Of a stretch of 64,000 nt of DNA, positions 6,542 to 15,770 are shown piece by piece. Below the pieces are notes generated by a model. The model made no database searches. It saw only the letters and a program-made list of their open reading frames with translations, and was not told the DNA's origin. Position 1 is the first letter of the stretch; each line of letters starts with the position of its first letter. The DNA lies in the NCBI RefSeq assembly GCF_033097525.1, contig NZ_CP109907.1, positions 2,914,001-2,978,000 on the forward strand, given 5' to 3'. Both the position numbers and the translations under genes were made by a program. The stretch is from Sphingobacterium sp. UGAL515B_05. Lineage in GTDB: Bacteria; Bacteroidota; Bacteroidia; Sphingobacteriales; Sphingobacteriaceae.

Positions 6542-8368
6542 TTACGATTTGTTTTTGTTTTGTTGTGCCTGTTGTTGTGCACGCATCATTTCTTCCATTT
6601 TTGCCTGGAAGCTCGATTTTTTATCCGCTTTTGGATTCTTTTTATTTTCCTCCAATTTAGCTAGGATTTTCTCATCGTTCACCATGGAACGAATGACCAA
6701 CTGAGTCAAGAACGTAAATAACGCACTTAAGAAATAGTAGTAGTTCAAACCTGCTGGGAAGCTATTCAAAACAAAGAAGAAGATCAAAGGCATGATATAG
6801 CCCATGTATTTCATTTGTCCTGTAGCACCAGATGTAGCGTTGTTATACCAAGTCGTTAACAATGTTGTCAATGTCATCAAGATACACATCAAAGAGATGT
6901 GGTTGAATGATCCAAAAATAGGTGCAAATGTAAACAGCGTATCATAGGTTGACATATCCTTCATAAACAAGAAGCTTTGTCCTCTCAATTCAAATAAATT
7001 TGGAAAGAAGTAGAAGAACGCAATTGTAAATGGCATTTGTAGGACAAGCGGAAGACATCCGCCAAGTGGATTTACACCAACCTGTTTGTACAATTTCATT
7101 TGCTCCTGCTGCATCAACATTTGATTGTCTTCACCCACTTTTGCTTTGATCTCATCCAGCTGCGGTTTTAATACACGCATTTTTGCCATAGAGACATAAG
7201 ACTTGTAGGTCATTGGTGAAAGAATCAGCTTCAACATCAAGGTCAATAAAAGGATAACGATACCGTAGCTCATATGGAAACCATCCAGGAAGTTGAATAC
7301 AGGTACTGTAATCCATTGGTTGATCCAACGCATAGGACCCCAACCCATGTTGATGATCGACTGATAATCATTCCCTTCAGCCTTCAATACATTGTATTGA
7401 TTTGGCCCAAAGAAGAAGTTTAAGGAATAGTTATTGTCCTTATGATTATCAAATGCTAATTCCGCATTCGTATTGTAAAATTTGATAATGTCGGTTTCTG
7501 ACGCATGTTTTACGTCCACCTTTGCATTGACAAAACCATCTTTGGCATTAAGGATACTGGAGAAGTAATGTTGTTTGAAAGCAATCCATTGTACTTTTTT
7601 CTCCAGAGCTTCATCCGCGTCTTTTGATTCGGAAAGATGGTCAACTTTATTATCTTCTTTATAATAAAGCGTAGACTTTTGTCTTTCAGACTCTATATTT
7701 TGTTCCTTTTGTCTCAACGTCGTATTCCAGTTAAGGGTCAATGTTTTTTGACTCTGCGGAATTAAATTCTGAATCCCTTTTGTATTAATATCCAGTCCTA
7801 CATTATAACCTTTACCGGCAATTGAGTATACATACTCAATATATTGGTCGGCATTGTAATTTAGTCTGAATTTTACAGATTGTTTTCCTTCTCCGGAAAC
7901 TTGGATGTCCGAAGATTCTGTATTGAAATATAAATCATTTGTTGATACGTTTTGACCAGCAGCATTAAACTGAAAGCCAAACTTGTTGTCATCACCTTCG
8001 AAAAGCATCAATGGTTTTCCGTTGAAATTCTTTTCACCTTTTAGTTCCACAGATTTAACTTTACCACCTTTTGTGTTAATTTTTGCAATGATGGTCTCGT
8101 TTTCAAGCGTAATGACTTTTTCTGTTCCAAATTTTGTAGCGCCAAAAGGCTTTTTCAGCTCCGCTGAATCAGCAATCACTGCTGTTTGTGCTGTTTTGGC
8201 TTTAGCGATAGAGTCACTTTCGGCAGGCAGTCCTTTTTCTGCACGTGCTTTAGCCTCTTGTCGCGCTTGTTCTTGTTTGATTTCTGATTCTGAAGGCTTC
8301 ATCAGGTAAAATGAACCAGTGATGATAGCAAACATCAGGACCAAACCAATTAGGGTATTTCTATCCAT
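6542..8368 (-). CDS. yidC: Membrane protein insertase YidC
   Basis: 608 residues, the Gram-negative long form. An N-terminal membrane anchor (about 4-24) is followed by a large periplasmic domain (to about 350) and the conserved insertase core with five membrane segments. The core starts at the amphipathic helix before SPMTYKSYVSMAKMR and includes NPLGGCLPLVLQMPF. The C-terminal tail is basic and glutamine-rich. YidC inserts inner-membrane proteins alone or with SecYEG. It lies 39 bp downstream of pyrG on the same strand, so the two are probably cotranscribed. No rnpA or rpmH is nearby, unlike the proteobacterial arrangement. Confidence 0.97.
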   Translation of the reverse strand: MDRNTLIGLVLMFAIITGSFYLMKPSESEIKQEQARQEAKARAEKGLPAESDSIAKAKTAQTAVIADSAELKKPFGATKFGTEKVITLENETIIAKINTKGGKVKSVELKGEKNFNGKPLMLFEGDDNKFGFQFNAAGQNVSTNDLYFNTESSDIQVSGEGKQSVKFRLNYNADQYIEYVYSIAGKGYNVGLDINTKGIQNLIPQSQKTLTLNWNTTLRQKEQNIESERQKSTLYYKEDNKVDHLSESKDADEALEKKVQWIAFKQHYFSSILNAKDGFVNAKVDVKHASETDIIKFYNTNAELAFDNHKDNNYSLNFFFGPNQYNVLKAEGNDYQSIINMGWGPMRWINQWITVPVFNFLDGFHMSYGIVILLLTLMLKLILSPMTYKSYVSMAKMRVLKPQLDEIKAKVGEDNQMLMQQEQMKLYKQVGVNPLGGCLPLVLQMPFTIAFFYFFPNLFELRGQSFLFMKDMSTYDTLFTFAPIFGSFNHISLMCILMTLTTLLTTWYNNATSGATGQMKYMGYIMPLIFFFVLNSFPAGLNYYYFLSALFTFLTQLVIRSMVNDEKILAKLEENKKNPKADKKSSFQAKMEEMMRAQQQAQQNKNKS

Positions 8369-8407
8369 TTTTAATAATTAAACTTAATTAATTGTATCCT
8401 TCTATTA

Positions 8408-10018
8408 CTACTTTGATTTTTTGTTGGCCAAAGCAGCGGCTACAAAGCTAACAAAAAGTGGGTGAGGATTTGCAACAGTTGACTTTAATTCTGGATGAAA
8501 TTGTCCGGCAACGAAAAATGGATGGTTTTTCAATTCGACAATTTCAACTAATCCAGTCTCCGGATTGAATCCTGAAGCAATCATTCCAGCTGCTTCATAT
8601 TGTTTTAAATAGTCATTGTTAAATTCATAACGGTGACGGTGTCTTTCAGAAATTTTTGTTTTACCATAGATGGCAAAGGCCTTAGTTCCTTTTTTAATTT
8701 CACAGTCGTAAGCACCTAAACGCATTGTACCGCCCATATTGGTGATATTTTTTTGCTCTTCCATCAAATTGATGACCGGATTGCTGGTGTTGGCATCCAT
8801 TTCAAAACTGTTGGCATCTTTTAATCCCAATACGTTTCTTCCGAATTCGATAACCGAACATTGCATACCTAAGCAGATACCAAAGAACGGAATATTATTT
8901 TCACGAACATACTGAATAGCATTTAGCTTACCATCCAAGCCGCGTTCACCGAAGCCCGGAGCAACCAAAACGCCATCCATATTTTTCAGTTTTTCAGCAA
9001 CGTTTTCTTTTGTAACACTTTCAGCAGCAATATAGCTCACTTTTACTTTGCATTCATTTGTTGCACCGGCATGGATAAATCCTTCGGTAATGGATTTATA
9101 AGCATCTGGAAGCTCAACATATTTTCCAACCAAAGCAATATTAACTTCACTTGTCGGGTTTTTGAGCTTACCTAAAAAGTTTTTCCAGTTTTCTAGATCA
9201 GGCTCATTTTTGTTGGAAAGTTTCAATTTCGTTAATGCCGTTTTATCCAGATTTTCCTTGAGCATCAATAATGGGACATCATAAATCGTCGACGCATCGA
9301 TAGATTCTACAACAGCGTTGATGTTGACATTACAGAATTGTGCTAATTTTTTACGGATTTCTTGCGATAATTTATGTTCAGTACGACACACTAGAATATC
9401 TGGTTGTACACCATATTCCAATAATGTTTTTACTGAATGCTGTGTAGGTTTTGTTTTAAGCTCACCAGCTGCAGCTAGGTAAGGGACTAAAGTCAAATGG
9501 ATAACCAGCGAATTATTGGCTCCTAGTTCCCAGCGGAGTTGTCTTACGGCCTCCACAAATGGTAAGGACTCAATATCGCCTACAGTTCCACCCAATTCAG
9601 TGATGATAATATCATATTGACCAGACTCACCCAACAGTTGCATTCTGCGTTTTATCTCATCTGTGATATGAGGAATTACTTGAACGGTTTTTCCTAAATA
9701 TGCACCTTCACGTTCTTGTTGGATAACGTGTTGATAGATGCGGCCTGTCGTGACGTTATTTGCTTGTGAGGTAGGGACATTCAGGAAGCGCTCATAATGG
9801 CCTAAGTCAAGGTCTGTTTCAGCACCATCTTCTGTAACATAACATTCTCCATGTTCATATGGATTTAATGTTCCTGGATCGATGTTAATGTAAGGGTCGA
9901 ATTTTTGAATGGTAACTTTATAGCCACGCGCTTGGAGAAGTTTAGCAAGGGAGGCAGCAATAATACCTTTCCCCAACGACGAAGTAACGCCGCCCGTAAC
10001 AAAAATATATTTAGTCAT
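8408..10018 (-). CDS. pyrG: CTP synthase (glutamine-hydrolysing)
   Basis: 536 residues. It makes CTP from UTP, ATP and glutamine. The N-terminal amidoligase domain begins with the diagnostic [16 protein letters not shown] (P-loop) and includes [18 protein letters not shown]. The C-terminal class I glutamine amidotransferase domain has the nucleophile elbow GICLGMQC (Cys near residue 380) and FHPE with the catalytic His/Glu. Length and domain order are normal for the family. It is the first gene of a likely pyrG-yidC operon. A CAAAGATA string (TATCTTTG on the coding strand) at about 10087-10094 could be its -7 box. Confidence 0.98.
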   Translation of the reverse strand: MTKYIFVTGGVTSSLGKGIIAASLAKLLQARGYKVTIQKFDPYINIDPGTLNPYEHGECYVTEDGAETDLDLGHYERFLNVPTSQANNVTTGRIYQHVIQQEREGAYLGKTVQVIPHITDEIKRRMQLLGESGQYDIIITELGGTVGDIESLPFVEAVRQLRWELGANNSLVIHLTLVPYLAAAGELKTKPTQHSVKTLLEYGVQPDILVCRTEHKLSQEIRKKLAQFCNVNINAVVESIDASTIYDVPLLMLKENLDKTALTKLKLSNKNEPDLENWKNFLGKLKNPTSEVNIALVGKYVELPDAYKSITEGFIHAGATNECKVKVSYIAAESVTKENVAEKLKNMDGVLVAPGFGERGLDGKLNAIQYVRENNIPFFGICLGMQCSVIEFGRNVLGLKDANSFEMDANTSNPVINLMEEQKNITNMGGTMRLGAYDCEIKKGTKAFAIYGKTKISERHRHRYEFNNDYLKQYEAAGMIASGFNPETGLVEIVELKNHPFFVAGQFHPELKSTVANPHPLFVSFVAAALANKKSK

Positions 10019-10141
10019 AACAATTAAAGGATTTTCAATTTTATGTGGTCAAACTGACCAATAATAGTTGCTCTATGTACGGGATACAAAGATAGCAATT
10101 TTTATTCAAAATCAGAATTGAAGATCGCTTGATTAATTAAA

Positions 10142-11230
10142 TTAAAAATAGATATTGCCTTGGCTATCTATTGCTGTCTTTAATTTAGGCTGTGCTTTTG
10201 ACTTAATTTCAATGCGATAGAAATTAGGAATGTTTGAAAAAACGATCTCATAATTTTTGTGCACATTTATAATTTCAGGATATAATTTGCTTAACTCCTG
10301 AACTGATGTTGCATAGCGTTTTTTATCGTTTCTATAGATCTGTTGCAGGTAAAACATGTTCCAGGCCGTTTTTTCAAGAGAGAGGAATTGCTCGTCGATC
10401 GGTTGCTGGTTCGTGCCATCGATAAATTTGATATGTCCCCAGCGTTCAGGATAATGCATGTTAACAAGCCCAATAGGGGACCAGACCCAATTCTCTTCAG
10501 GCAGCGTCTTACCCGTGTTGTCTTTTCTCTTACTGTAGGTTGTTTCGGTGTTGTCATAATGCCACTGAACGCGCGAGAAATTTATCTTCCAGATCTCATT
10601 GGCTTTAATTTGATTTCCTTCGCCAAAGTATTTCAGGCTCTTTACGGGTATTTTCATTTCCACTGTCCAATATTCATCCTTGTCTTGTGGGTTGTTGATG
10701 GAGCCCGCGTGATAAACAGCACTTTCAATATCTTTTGTGTCCCAATTTAGATTAGCCCTGCCGCCAAAGCGATAGGGTTTAGTCATCAGAAGGTCCATTA
10801 CTGTATTTAATGCGTTGATTTCAATCTCTATATATTCCGGAGATAATAGATTTGGTTTGAGAAAGATTTCAAAGTCATTGTCATGATAGATGATGGTATC
10901 TTTTTGTCTTAAAAAGCCTTTGATATGGGGTTCTTGGAGTTTAGCAAACAAGTAAAGATTTTCTTTGTCCCAAAGCATCTTGACTTTTGTTTCAAAGGCC
11001 GGAACAGGCTTAGTTGATCCTTCAATATCCTTAAAAGAATCTGTCCATGCCACTTTAGACCAGGAAGATTCATTGTCCTTTCCATCGATGGTAATCTTAT
11101 CGGTTGCCGGATATACATAATAGGTTTGAGGGCGCGACTGTAACCGAAGAAATTCATTCAGATTTCGTTGTGCAAAAGTAGAGGCCGGATAGATAATGAA
11201 ACAAATGATAAAAGCGATAATTCTCATCAA
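10142..11230 (-). CDS. Secreted carbohydrate-binding family 9 (CBM9)-like protein
   Basis: 362 residues with a Sec signal peptide (cleavage probably after STFAQ). Residues about 38-270 are a CBM9/DOMON-like beta-sandwich: KITIDGKDNESSWSKVAWTDSF, LWDKENLYLFAKLQEPHI and DNDFEIFLKP are the usual strand motifs. WGHIKF near 265 closes the domain. The C-terminal 90 residues are helical then beta and not recognised. CBM9-like secreted proteins in Bacteroidota are associated with polysaccharide use, but no susC/susD or glycosidase gene is next to it. The carbohydrate is not predictable. Start: two adjacent ATG codons; the first is used. Confidence 0.85.
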   Translation of the reverse strand: MMRIIAFIICFIIYPASTFAQRNLNEFLRLQSRPQTYYVYPATDKITIDGKDNESSWSKVAWTDSFKDIEGSTKPVPAFETKVKMLWDKENLYLFAKLQEPHIKGFLRQKDTIIYHDNDFEIFLKPNLLSPEYIEIEINALNTVMDLLMTKPYRFGGRANLNWDTKDIESAVYHAGSINNPQDKDEYWTVEMKIPVKSLKYFGEGNQIKANEIWKINFSRVQWHYDNTETTYSKRKDNTGKTLPEENWVWSPIGLVNMHYPERWGHIKFIDGTNQQPIDEQFLSLEKTAWNMFYLQQIYRNDKKRYATSVQELSKLYPEIINVHKNYEIVFSNIPNFYRIEIKSKAQPKLKTAIDSQGNIYF

Positions 11231-11467
11231 GATATAGTTTGATTTTTAGCGGTAGCCAAGTTGGGATGAAACAATATCAGTTTATTTTACGCCATTGTAA
11301 CCATCTGCGATTCTACCTTTCAAATACGGTGTTAAAAGTAAGTAAAATGTTTTAGCGCGACAAAAAGAGGGGTGGGGTTTTGATGGACATTATCTAATTG
11401 TCCTAAATTTATTACATAAGGAGATTGGTGATATTGCCTGCTTTTTTGAAAATGTCGGGCGATAGGG

Positions 11468-11510
11468 CATAAAAAAAGGCTTTGAATCAGTTCAAAGCCT
11501 TTTTTTATGC
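11468..11510. terminator. Bidirectional terminator after rplS
   Basis: A near-perfect palindrome: GCATAAAAAAAGGCTTTGAA, loop TCAG, then its complement. T-runs occur on both strands. It ends rplS on the minus strand and blocks read-through into it from the other side. Confidence 0.9.
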
Positions 11511-11524
11511 CGTGGTAGTCGTAA

Positions 11525-11872
11525 TTAGATTCTTTTCGATTTAATACGAGCAGCTTTACCAGTAAGGCCGCGTAAATAGAATAATTTCGCGCGACGAACT
11601 TTACCGTAGCTGTTTACTACAATTTTTTCAATGTTTGGTGAGTTTACAGGGAAAATACGTTCAACACCTACACCGTTTGAGATTTTACGAACGGTAAAAG
11701 TAGCGTTAGCACCTTCGCTGTTTAATTGAATTACTACACCTTGGTACACCTGTACACGCTCCTTATTTCCTTCGCGAATTTTATAATGAACGCTGATGGT
11801 ATCTCCAGCTTTGAAAGCGGGAATTTCATTCTTTACTACCGCTTGTTCTTCTACAAATTTTACTAAATCCAT
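11525..11872 (-). CDS. rplS: 50S ribosomal protein L19
   Basis: 115 residues, normal length. [33 protein letters not shown] and [16 protein letters not shown] are L19 signatures. L19 sits at the 30S-50S interface. Here it is a single gene; trmD, rimM and rpsP, its common partners in many bacteria, are not present. A possible -7 box TATCTTTG lies at 11993-12000 on the minus strand. Confidence 0.97.
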   Translation of the reverse strand: MDLVKFVEEQAVVKNEIPAFKAGDTISVHYKIREGNKERVQVYQGVVIQLNSEGANATFTVRKISNGVGVERIFPVNSPNIEKIVVNSYGKVRRAKLFYLRGLTGKAARIKSKRI

Positions 11873-12154
11873 GATTTCGAGTAATTATTAACGATTTATA
11901 TCCTGTAAAAATCGGAATGCAATATTACGACTTATTTTCTGAATATAAAAATACTTTTTTAAAAAACTATTGACTGATATTCAAATCGGATGCAAAGATA
12001 TGAAAATGAAATGGATAATCTAAAGATATTTTGAATATTCCTTTGTAGGTTATATGGAGTGGGTTTTTGATTGCGAAATTCGATAGCGTATGTACTTTTT
12101 TTTAAAATATTATGCAATCAATCAGCTATTTACTGATTAATTTTCTGTAGGGTG

Positions 12155-12185
12155 TTGACAAAGTCAAAAAATGATTCGATATTTG
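12155..12185 (+). promoter_or_regulatory. Promoter of tRNA-Pro copy 1
   Basis: TTG (12155-12157), 20 bp, GATATTTG (12178-12185). It matches the Bacteroidota consensus with one deviation in the -7 box, and its spacing is identical to copies 2 and 3. Confidence 0.75.
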
Positions 12186-12198
12186 TGCCACACAAAAC

Positions 12199-12214
12199 AA
12201 AGGTGATACCTTTT
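12199..12214 (+). other. Leader hairpin before tRNA-Pro copy 1
   Basis: AAAGG, TGATA, CCTTT forms a small hairpin that ends one base before the mature tRNA 5' end. The leader GTGCCACACAAAACAAAGG is identical in all three copies (equivalents near 15127-15142 and 15674-15689). It may help RNase P processing; inferred. Confidence 0.45.
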
Positions 12215-12288
12215 CGGGGTGTAGCGTAGCCCGGTATCGCGCCACATTTGGGATGTGGAGGTCGTAGGTTCGAATCCTGCCACCCCGA
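12215..12288 (+). tRNA. tRNA-Pro (anticodon TGG), copy 1
   Basis: A 74-nt cloverleaf: acceptor CGGGGTG/CACCCCG, D arm GCGTAGCCCGGTATCGC, anticodon stem CCACA/TGTGG with loop TTTGGGA (anticodon TGG), T arm GTAGG TTCGAAT CCTGC, discriminator A. CCA is not encoded. The mature sequence is identical to copies 2 and 3. Confidence 0.96.
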
Positions 12289-12294
12289 CTTAAA

Positions 12295-12322
12295 AGCTCT
12301 AACGAAAGTTAGAGCTTTTTTT
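12295..12322 (+). terminator. Terminator of tRNA-Pro copy 1
   Basis: AGCTCTAAC, GAAA tetraloop, GTTAGAGCT, then a T-run. It is perfectly paired here; the other copies have one G-U pair. The stem also lies past the stop codon of the convergent permease gene. Confidence 0.9.
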
Positions 12323-12333
12323 GTTTCCTCCTT

Positions 12334-14706
12334 TTATTCGTCCCGTAAGCTGTTTACAGGATTTGCTATGGCAGTTCGAATGGCCTGCCAGCTAACCGTA
12401 ATCAGTGCGATAACTATTGTTACCAATCCTGCGAGCACAAACATCCACCATTGGATTTCGATGCGGTAGGCGAAGTCTTCCAGCCATTTGTTCATCGTTA
12501 GCCACGCGATCGGCGAGGCGATGATCAAGGCAATCAGTACAGGTTTTATGAAGTCTTTGGATAGTAACGTCGTAACACCTGATACCGAAGCGCCAAGCAC
12601 CTTACGGATTCCGATCTCTTTGTTTCGTTTGGCGGCCGTAAATGAGGCTAAGCCATACAGACCCAGGCAGGCGATAAATATGGCCAATCCGGAAAAAAGA
12701 CTGAGTATACGTTGTTGCCTCAGATCGGTTTTGTAGAGCGTGTCGAATTTCTGATCCAAAAAGCTGTATTCAAAGGGGTATAATGGAGCTGCTTTCGCAA
12801 ACGCGGTTTTAATAGTTTTTAGCGCTGCAGGGAAATCTTTGCTGTTTAACCGAATGAGGGCTACCCTGAGGTCGTCAGAAGGGGCAATAACTAGTGCATC
12901 CATGTTTTCTTTCAGGGACAGGAAGTTAAAATCATCTATTACACCAATGATTTTTCGGGGAGATCGATCTCGGATTGTGTTTTTTAACCATTTGCCAATG
13001 GCCTGTTCGGGGGTAAACCCGAGCATTGATGTTGCAGTACGGTTAACTAATACAGCACTAGTGGAGTCCGTTGGGTATTGTGCTGAAAAGTTTCGGCCAG
13101 CAATTATTTTAAGATTTAATGTCCTTACATAGTCAAAATCGGTAAATTCCGTCCTAGATTTCCACTTCTCCCCATTTTTTTCCTCCACATCAAACGTATG
13201 GCTATCGAAGAAGCCTCCTGGTTCACCGGACATAAAGGAGACCGATGCGATGTCGCTGCTTGCGGATAATTCGTTTTTGAATGTACGAAGATTGTTGTAT
13301 AGTTCCTCATTGTCTATTGGGATAACCACAGTCTGTTGGTCGTCATAGCCAAGCCCCATTTCTTTTACATATTTCATTTGTTTTGTGATAATCACCGTAC
13401 CGATGATGAGTAAAATAGAAATACTGAATTGAAAGACAACCAAAGTATGACGGAACAGTGCACCTTTTCCTAAGCGCAATTTTCCTTTTAAAGCCTGTGT
13501 AGGGGAGAGGGTTGAAAGGTAAAGCGCGGGATAACTTCCTGCTAATATGCCTACGATAACGATAATTGCAAATAAAAAGAGATAGATCGACCACGAACTC
13601 CATGGAACTGTCAGTGTGTATCCCAATAGTTGATTGTATACAGGCATGAGTAGTTGCAATAGACACATGGCGAGTATACAGGATATGCTGGTCAATAAAA
13701 GGGATTCTCCAATAAACTGTCCCATTAATTGAAGACGTTGTGCTCCAAGTACCTTTCTTAAACCAACTTCTTTTGATCGGTCAACTGCACGTATTGTCGA
13801 GAGATTCATGAAATTGATACAAGCGATAATCAATATAAGTATGGCGATGGAGAGAAAAATGTAAATGACCTTTTTATCACCATGTTTTGTGCTGTCAAAT
13901 GCGCTGTGGGATTCGAGATAGACGTCTCGTAGCGGTGTAAGCGCCAGATCAAAGTGAATACCCATATTAGCGGAAACTGCTTTCATATGTCTATTCATGA
14001 AATCGGGGAACTGCTTTTCCAATTGCTTAGCATCCTTATGCTCGTCAAGTAAGATGTAAGTGAATAAATTGTTGTTTTGCCAAGCTTTGAATGGTTCGGT
14101 ATTGATATAATTTGATAATGGAATGATAAGGTCAAATTCCAGATGTGAATTGACCGGAAGATCTTTTGCAATCCCGGTAACGGTTAATTGTTTCGTTTTA
14201 TCAAGCTGTAGTATTTTACCGATGGGATTCTCATTTCCAAAATATTTTTGCGCAGTTTTTTCCGTTAATACAACACTTGTTGGATTTTTTAAAACAGTCA
14301 TTGGATTTCCCTTGATGAGCGGAAAACTAAATAATTCAAAGAAATCGTCGTCTGTAATAAGGAGTTTCTTTTCATTGAATGCGATAGTGCCAAAAGAGAA
14401 TAGTCCATTAGCAGGCATTACCCGTACAGCTTTTTTGATATCATCGGGATAATCGGTTAATAAGGCGGTCGCATAGGGGGCAGATAAATAAGGGGCGCGG
14501 TCCTTGGTGTTGTCAAAACCTCGCATCACACGATAGATGTGATCGCCTTGGTTGTGAAACTTGTCAAAACTAAACTGATTGGCGATAAACAGGAATATCA
14601 TTGCACAGACCGCGATGCCTATGGTTAAGCCTAGGATATTGATAAAGGAAAAGACCTTGTTTTTCATGAGGTTTCTCCAGGCGATTTGGAAATAGTTCTT
14701 TATCAT
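12334..14706 (-). CDS. ABC transporter permease, MacB/FtsX family
   Basis: 790 residues. The start MIKNYFQIAWRNLMKNK is typical of the large Bacteroidota family of duplicated FtsX permeases. Layout: TM1 about 20-42, MacB-type periplasmic core about 45-250, three TMs about 285-420 (with RSKEVGLRKVLGA), second periplasmic domain about 440-650, then three TMs about 675-765 with RNKEIGIRKVLGAS. MacB-type proteins move peptides or lipoproteins outward by mechanotransmission and need an ATPase, but no ATP-binding gene is adjacent, as is common for these orphan permeases. The gene lies between two identical tRNA-Pro genes. Its cargo is unknown. Confidence 0.9.
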   Translation of the reverse strand: MIKNYFQIAWRNLMKNKVFSFINILGLTIGIAVCAMIFLFIANQFSFDKFHNQGDHIYRVMRGFDNTKDRAPYLSAPYATALLTDYPDDIKKAVRVMPANGLFSFGTIAFNEKKLLITDDDFFELFSFPLIKGNPMTVLKNPTSVVLTEKTAQKYFGNENPIGKILQLDKTKQLTVTGIAKDLPVNSHLEFDLIIPLSNYINTEPFKAWQNNNLFTYILLDEHKDAKQLEKQFPDFMNRHMKAVSANMGIHFDLALTPLRDVYLESHSAFDSTKHGDKKVIYIFLSIAILILIIACINFMNLSTIRAVDRSKEVGLRKVLGAQRLQLMGQFIGESLLLTSISCILAMCLLQLLMPVYNQLLGYTLTVPWSSWSIYLFLFAIIVIVGILAGSYPALYLSTLSPTQALKGKLRLGKGALFRHTLVVFQFSISILLIIGTVIITKQMKYVKEMGLGYDDQQTVVIPIDNEELYNNLRTFKNELSASSDIASVSFMSGEPGGFFDSHTFDVEEKNGEKWKSRTEFTDFDYVRTLNLKIIAGRNFSAQYPTDSTSAVLVNRTATSMLGFTPEQAIGKWLKNTIRDRSPRKIIGVIDDFNFLSLKENMDALVIAPSDDLRVALIRLNSKDFPAALKTIKTAFAKAAPLYPFEYSFLDQKFDTLYKTDLRQQRILSLFSGLAIFIACLGLYGLASFTAAKRNKEIGIRKVLGASVSGVTTLLSKDFIKPVLIALIIASPIAWLTMNKWLEDFAYRIEIQWWMFVLAGLVTIVIALITVSWQAIRTAIANPVNSLRDE

Positions 14707-14885
14707 ACTTTTAGTTATAAGTGTTCGTTTCGACCTTATTTAGTAATCAATCAGATAGAAGGTCCGTCTAATTTTTTTGAAAAAACACGTTCAATGCAGG
14801 TTAATTCCAAAAAAACTGCCAAATGGCTAATATGTTTATAGTCAGTGTTTTATGTAGTGTTTTTGTTGTGTAAGTGTTTGGATTC

Positions 14886-14910
14886 GAACACTTTGTGTTC
14901 ATATTCGAAC
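14886..14910. promoter_or_regulatory. Palindromic operator-like site upstream of the FtsX permease
   Basis: GAACAC, TTT, GTGTTC is a perfect 6-3-6 inverted repeat; a further GAAC at 14907-14910 gives alternating GAAC/GTTC half-sites. It is about 180-200 bp before the permease start. A dimeric regulator site is inferred from symmetry only. Confidence 0.35.
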
Positions 14911-15081
14911 ATCCTGAGGTCTGGAAATCAAAAAAAGTTTTATTTACAGGATGGTGCCTTATGTGAGTAAGGAATATGGAGAATAACATTGGGTTTGATT
15001 TTGTAAAGGAGGGTACTACGTCATATGAGAAAACAGTATGTCGCAATGTAACAACTTGTTAGTTTTATTTTGCGTTTTTCA

Positions 15082-15113
15082 TTTGCAAATAATTTGTAAG
15101 AAGCGTATATTTG
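15082..15113 (+). promoter_or_regulatory. Promoter of tRNA-Pro copy 2
   Basis: TTTG (15082-15085), exactly 20 bp, TATATTTG (15106-15113): a perfect match to the Bacteroidota consensus TTTG / TAnnTTTG. Confidence 0.85.
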
Positions 15114-15142
15114 TGCCACACAAAACAAAGGTGATACCTTTT

Positions 15143-15216
15143 CGGGGTGTAGCGTAGCCCGGTATCGCGCCACATTTGGGATGTGGAGGTCGTAGGTTCG
15201 AATCCTGCCACCCCGA
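15143..15216 (+). tRNA. tRNA-Pro (anticodon TGG), copy 2
   Basis: Identical over all 74 nt to copy 1, including leader and most of the trailer. Same anticodon loop TTTGGGA. Confidence 0.96.
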
Positions 15217-15222
15217 CTTAAA

Positions 15223-15250
15223 AGCTCTAACGAAAGTTAGGGCTTTTTTT
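15223..15250 (+). terminator. Terminator of tRNA-Pro copy 2
   Basis: AGCTCTAAC, GAAA, GTTAGGGCT (one U-G pair) followed by a T-run. Confidence 0.88.
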
Positions 15251-15267
15251 GTTTCAGGGCAGGGTGA

Positions 15268-15339
15268 GAACCTACGACCTTTAAGATATTAGGAGGTTCG
15301 ATCCGTAGGAGGCTCAGGGTTGTGTTTGGGGAAAGTGGG
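15268..15339. repeat. 72-bp repeat A between tRNA-Pro gene and tRNA fragment (first copy)
   Basis: This stretch recurs at 15817-15888 with a single difference (TTTAAGATATT versus TTTAGGATATT). Its left end, GAACCTACGACCT (15268-15280), is the exact inverted complement of the tRNA T-arm region AGGTCGTAGGTTC (15187-15199). It also contains GGTTCGATCC, which looks like another T-arm sequence. Confidence 0.8.
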
Positions 15340-15362
15340 GCATGTCAATCCTGCCACCCCGA
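15325..15362 (+). pseudogene. Decayed tRNA-Pro 3' fragment 1
   Basis: AATCCTGCCACCCCGA (15347-15362) is the intact 3' end of tRNA-Pro. Upstream, TTTGGG (15325-15330) matches the anticodon loop, but the T stem 5' side and anticodon stem are eroded. There is no 5' half or promoter, so it cannot fold as a tRNA. Confidence 0.75.
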
Positions 15363-15369
15363 CTAAAAA

Positions 15370-15396
15370 AGCTCTAACGAAAGTTAGGGCTTTTTT
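15370..15396 (+). terminator. Terminator copy attached to tRNA-Pro fragment 1
   Basis: Same AGCTCTAAC/GAAA/GTTAGGGCT hairpin and T-run as after the intact tRNA genes, conserved although the tRNA part has decayed. Confidence 0.8.
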
Positions 15397-15401
15397 AGTT
15401 T

Positions 15402-15495
15402 CAGGGTGGGGTGCGAACGTACGACCTTTAGGATATTATTTGGTTTGATCCGGAGGAGACACAGTCAGGGCCAGCCAATCCCACTATTTTAGCTA
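15402..15495. repeat. Degraded third copy of repeat A
   Basis: CGAACGTACGACCT (15414-15427) followed by TTAGGATATT and a GGTTTGATCC string aligns with repeat A, with more mismatches and no tRNA fragment after it beyond AATCCCAC. Confidence 0.5.
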
Positions 15496-15628
15496 GCTAA
15501 GCGTTAACTTCGCTATTCAGGGCAGTCATGCTAGTTTCTATAATTGGATCGAAATTGACATGTGTTTTAAATGTTTTGTAAATTATTTTACAATAAGTCA
15601 GCTTGTTAGGTGTTATGTGAAGAATATT

Positions 15629-15660
15629 TTTGAAAAAAACATATTTTTAGTTTACTTTTG
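15629..15660 (+). promoter_or_regulatory. Promoter of tRNA-Pro copy 3
   Basis: TTTG (15629-15632), exactly 20 bp, TACTTTTG (15653-15660): a perfect consensus match. Confidence 0.85.
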
Positions 15661-15689
15661 TGCCACACAAAACAAAGGTGATACCTTTT

Positions 15690-15763
15690 CGGGGTGTAGC
15701 GTAGCCCGGTATCGCGCCACATTTGGGATGTGGAGGTCGTAGGTTCGAATCCTGCCACCCCGA
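15690..15763 (+). tRNA. tRNA-Pro (anticodon TGG), copy 3
   Basis: Identical 74-nt tRNA with the same leader as copies 1 and 2. Confidence 0.96.
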
Positions 15764-15770
15764 CTAAAAA

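Larger units (their letters stand above)
11873..12214. other. Intergenic region between rplS and tRNA-Pro copy 1
   Basis: Holds divergent promoters: TATCTTTG on the minus strand (11993-12000) for rplS and the tRNA-Pro promoter on the plus strand (12155-12185). AT-rich otherwise; no gene seen. Confidence 0.5.
14707..15142. other. Intergenic region upstream of the FtsX permease and tRNA-Pro copy 2
   Basis: Divergent region. It holds a palindrome-rich stretch at 14886-14910, GAACAC TTT GTGTTC followed by ATATTCGAAC, which looks like an operator. The promoter of tRNA-Pro copy 2 is at its right end. The small minus-strand open frame here (14801-15046) has no protein-like features and is not called. 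Confidence 0.5.

Noticed and set aside
12334..14706. Part of a complete MacB-type exporter operon
   Set aside because: No ATP-binding protein or membrane-fusion protein gene is adjacent; only the permease can be supported.
14801..15046. 81-residue minus-strand open frame upstream of the permease
   Set aside because: Composition is not protein-like, it covers the operator-like palindrome, and it has no recognisable domain or plausible neighbour relation.
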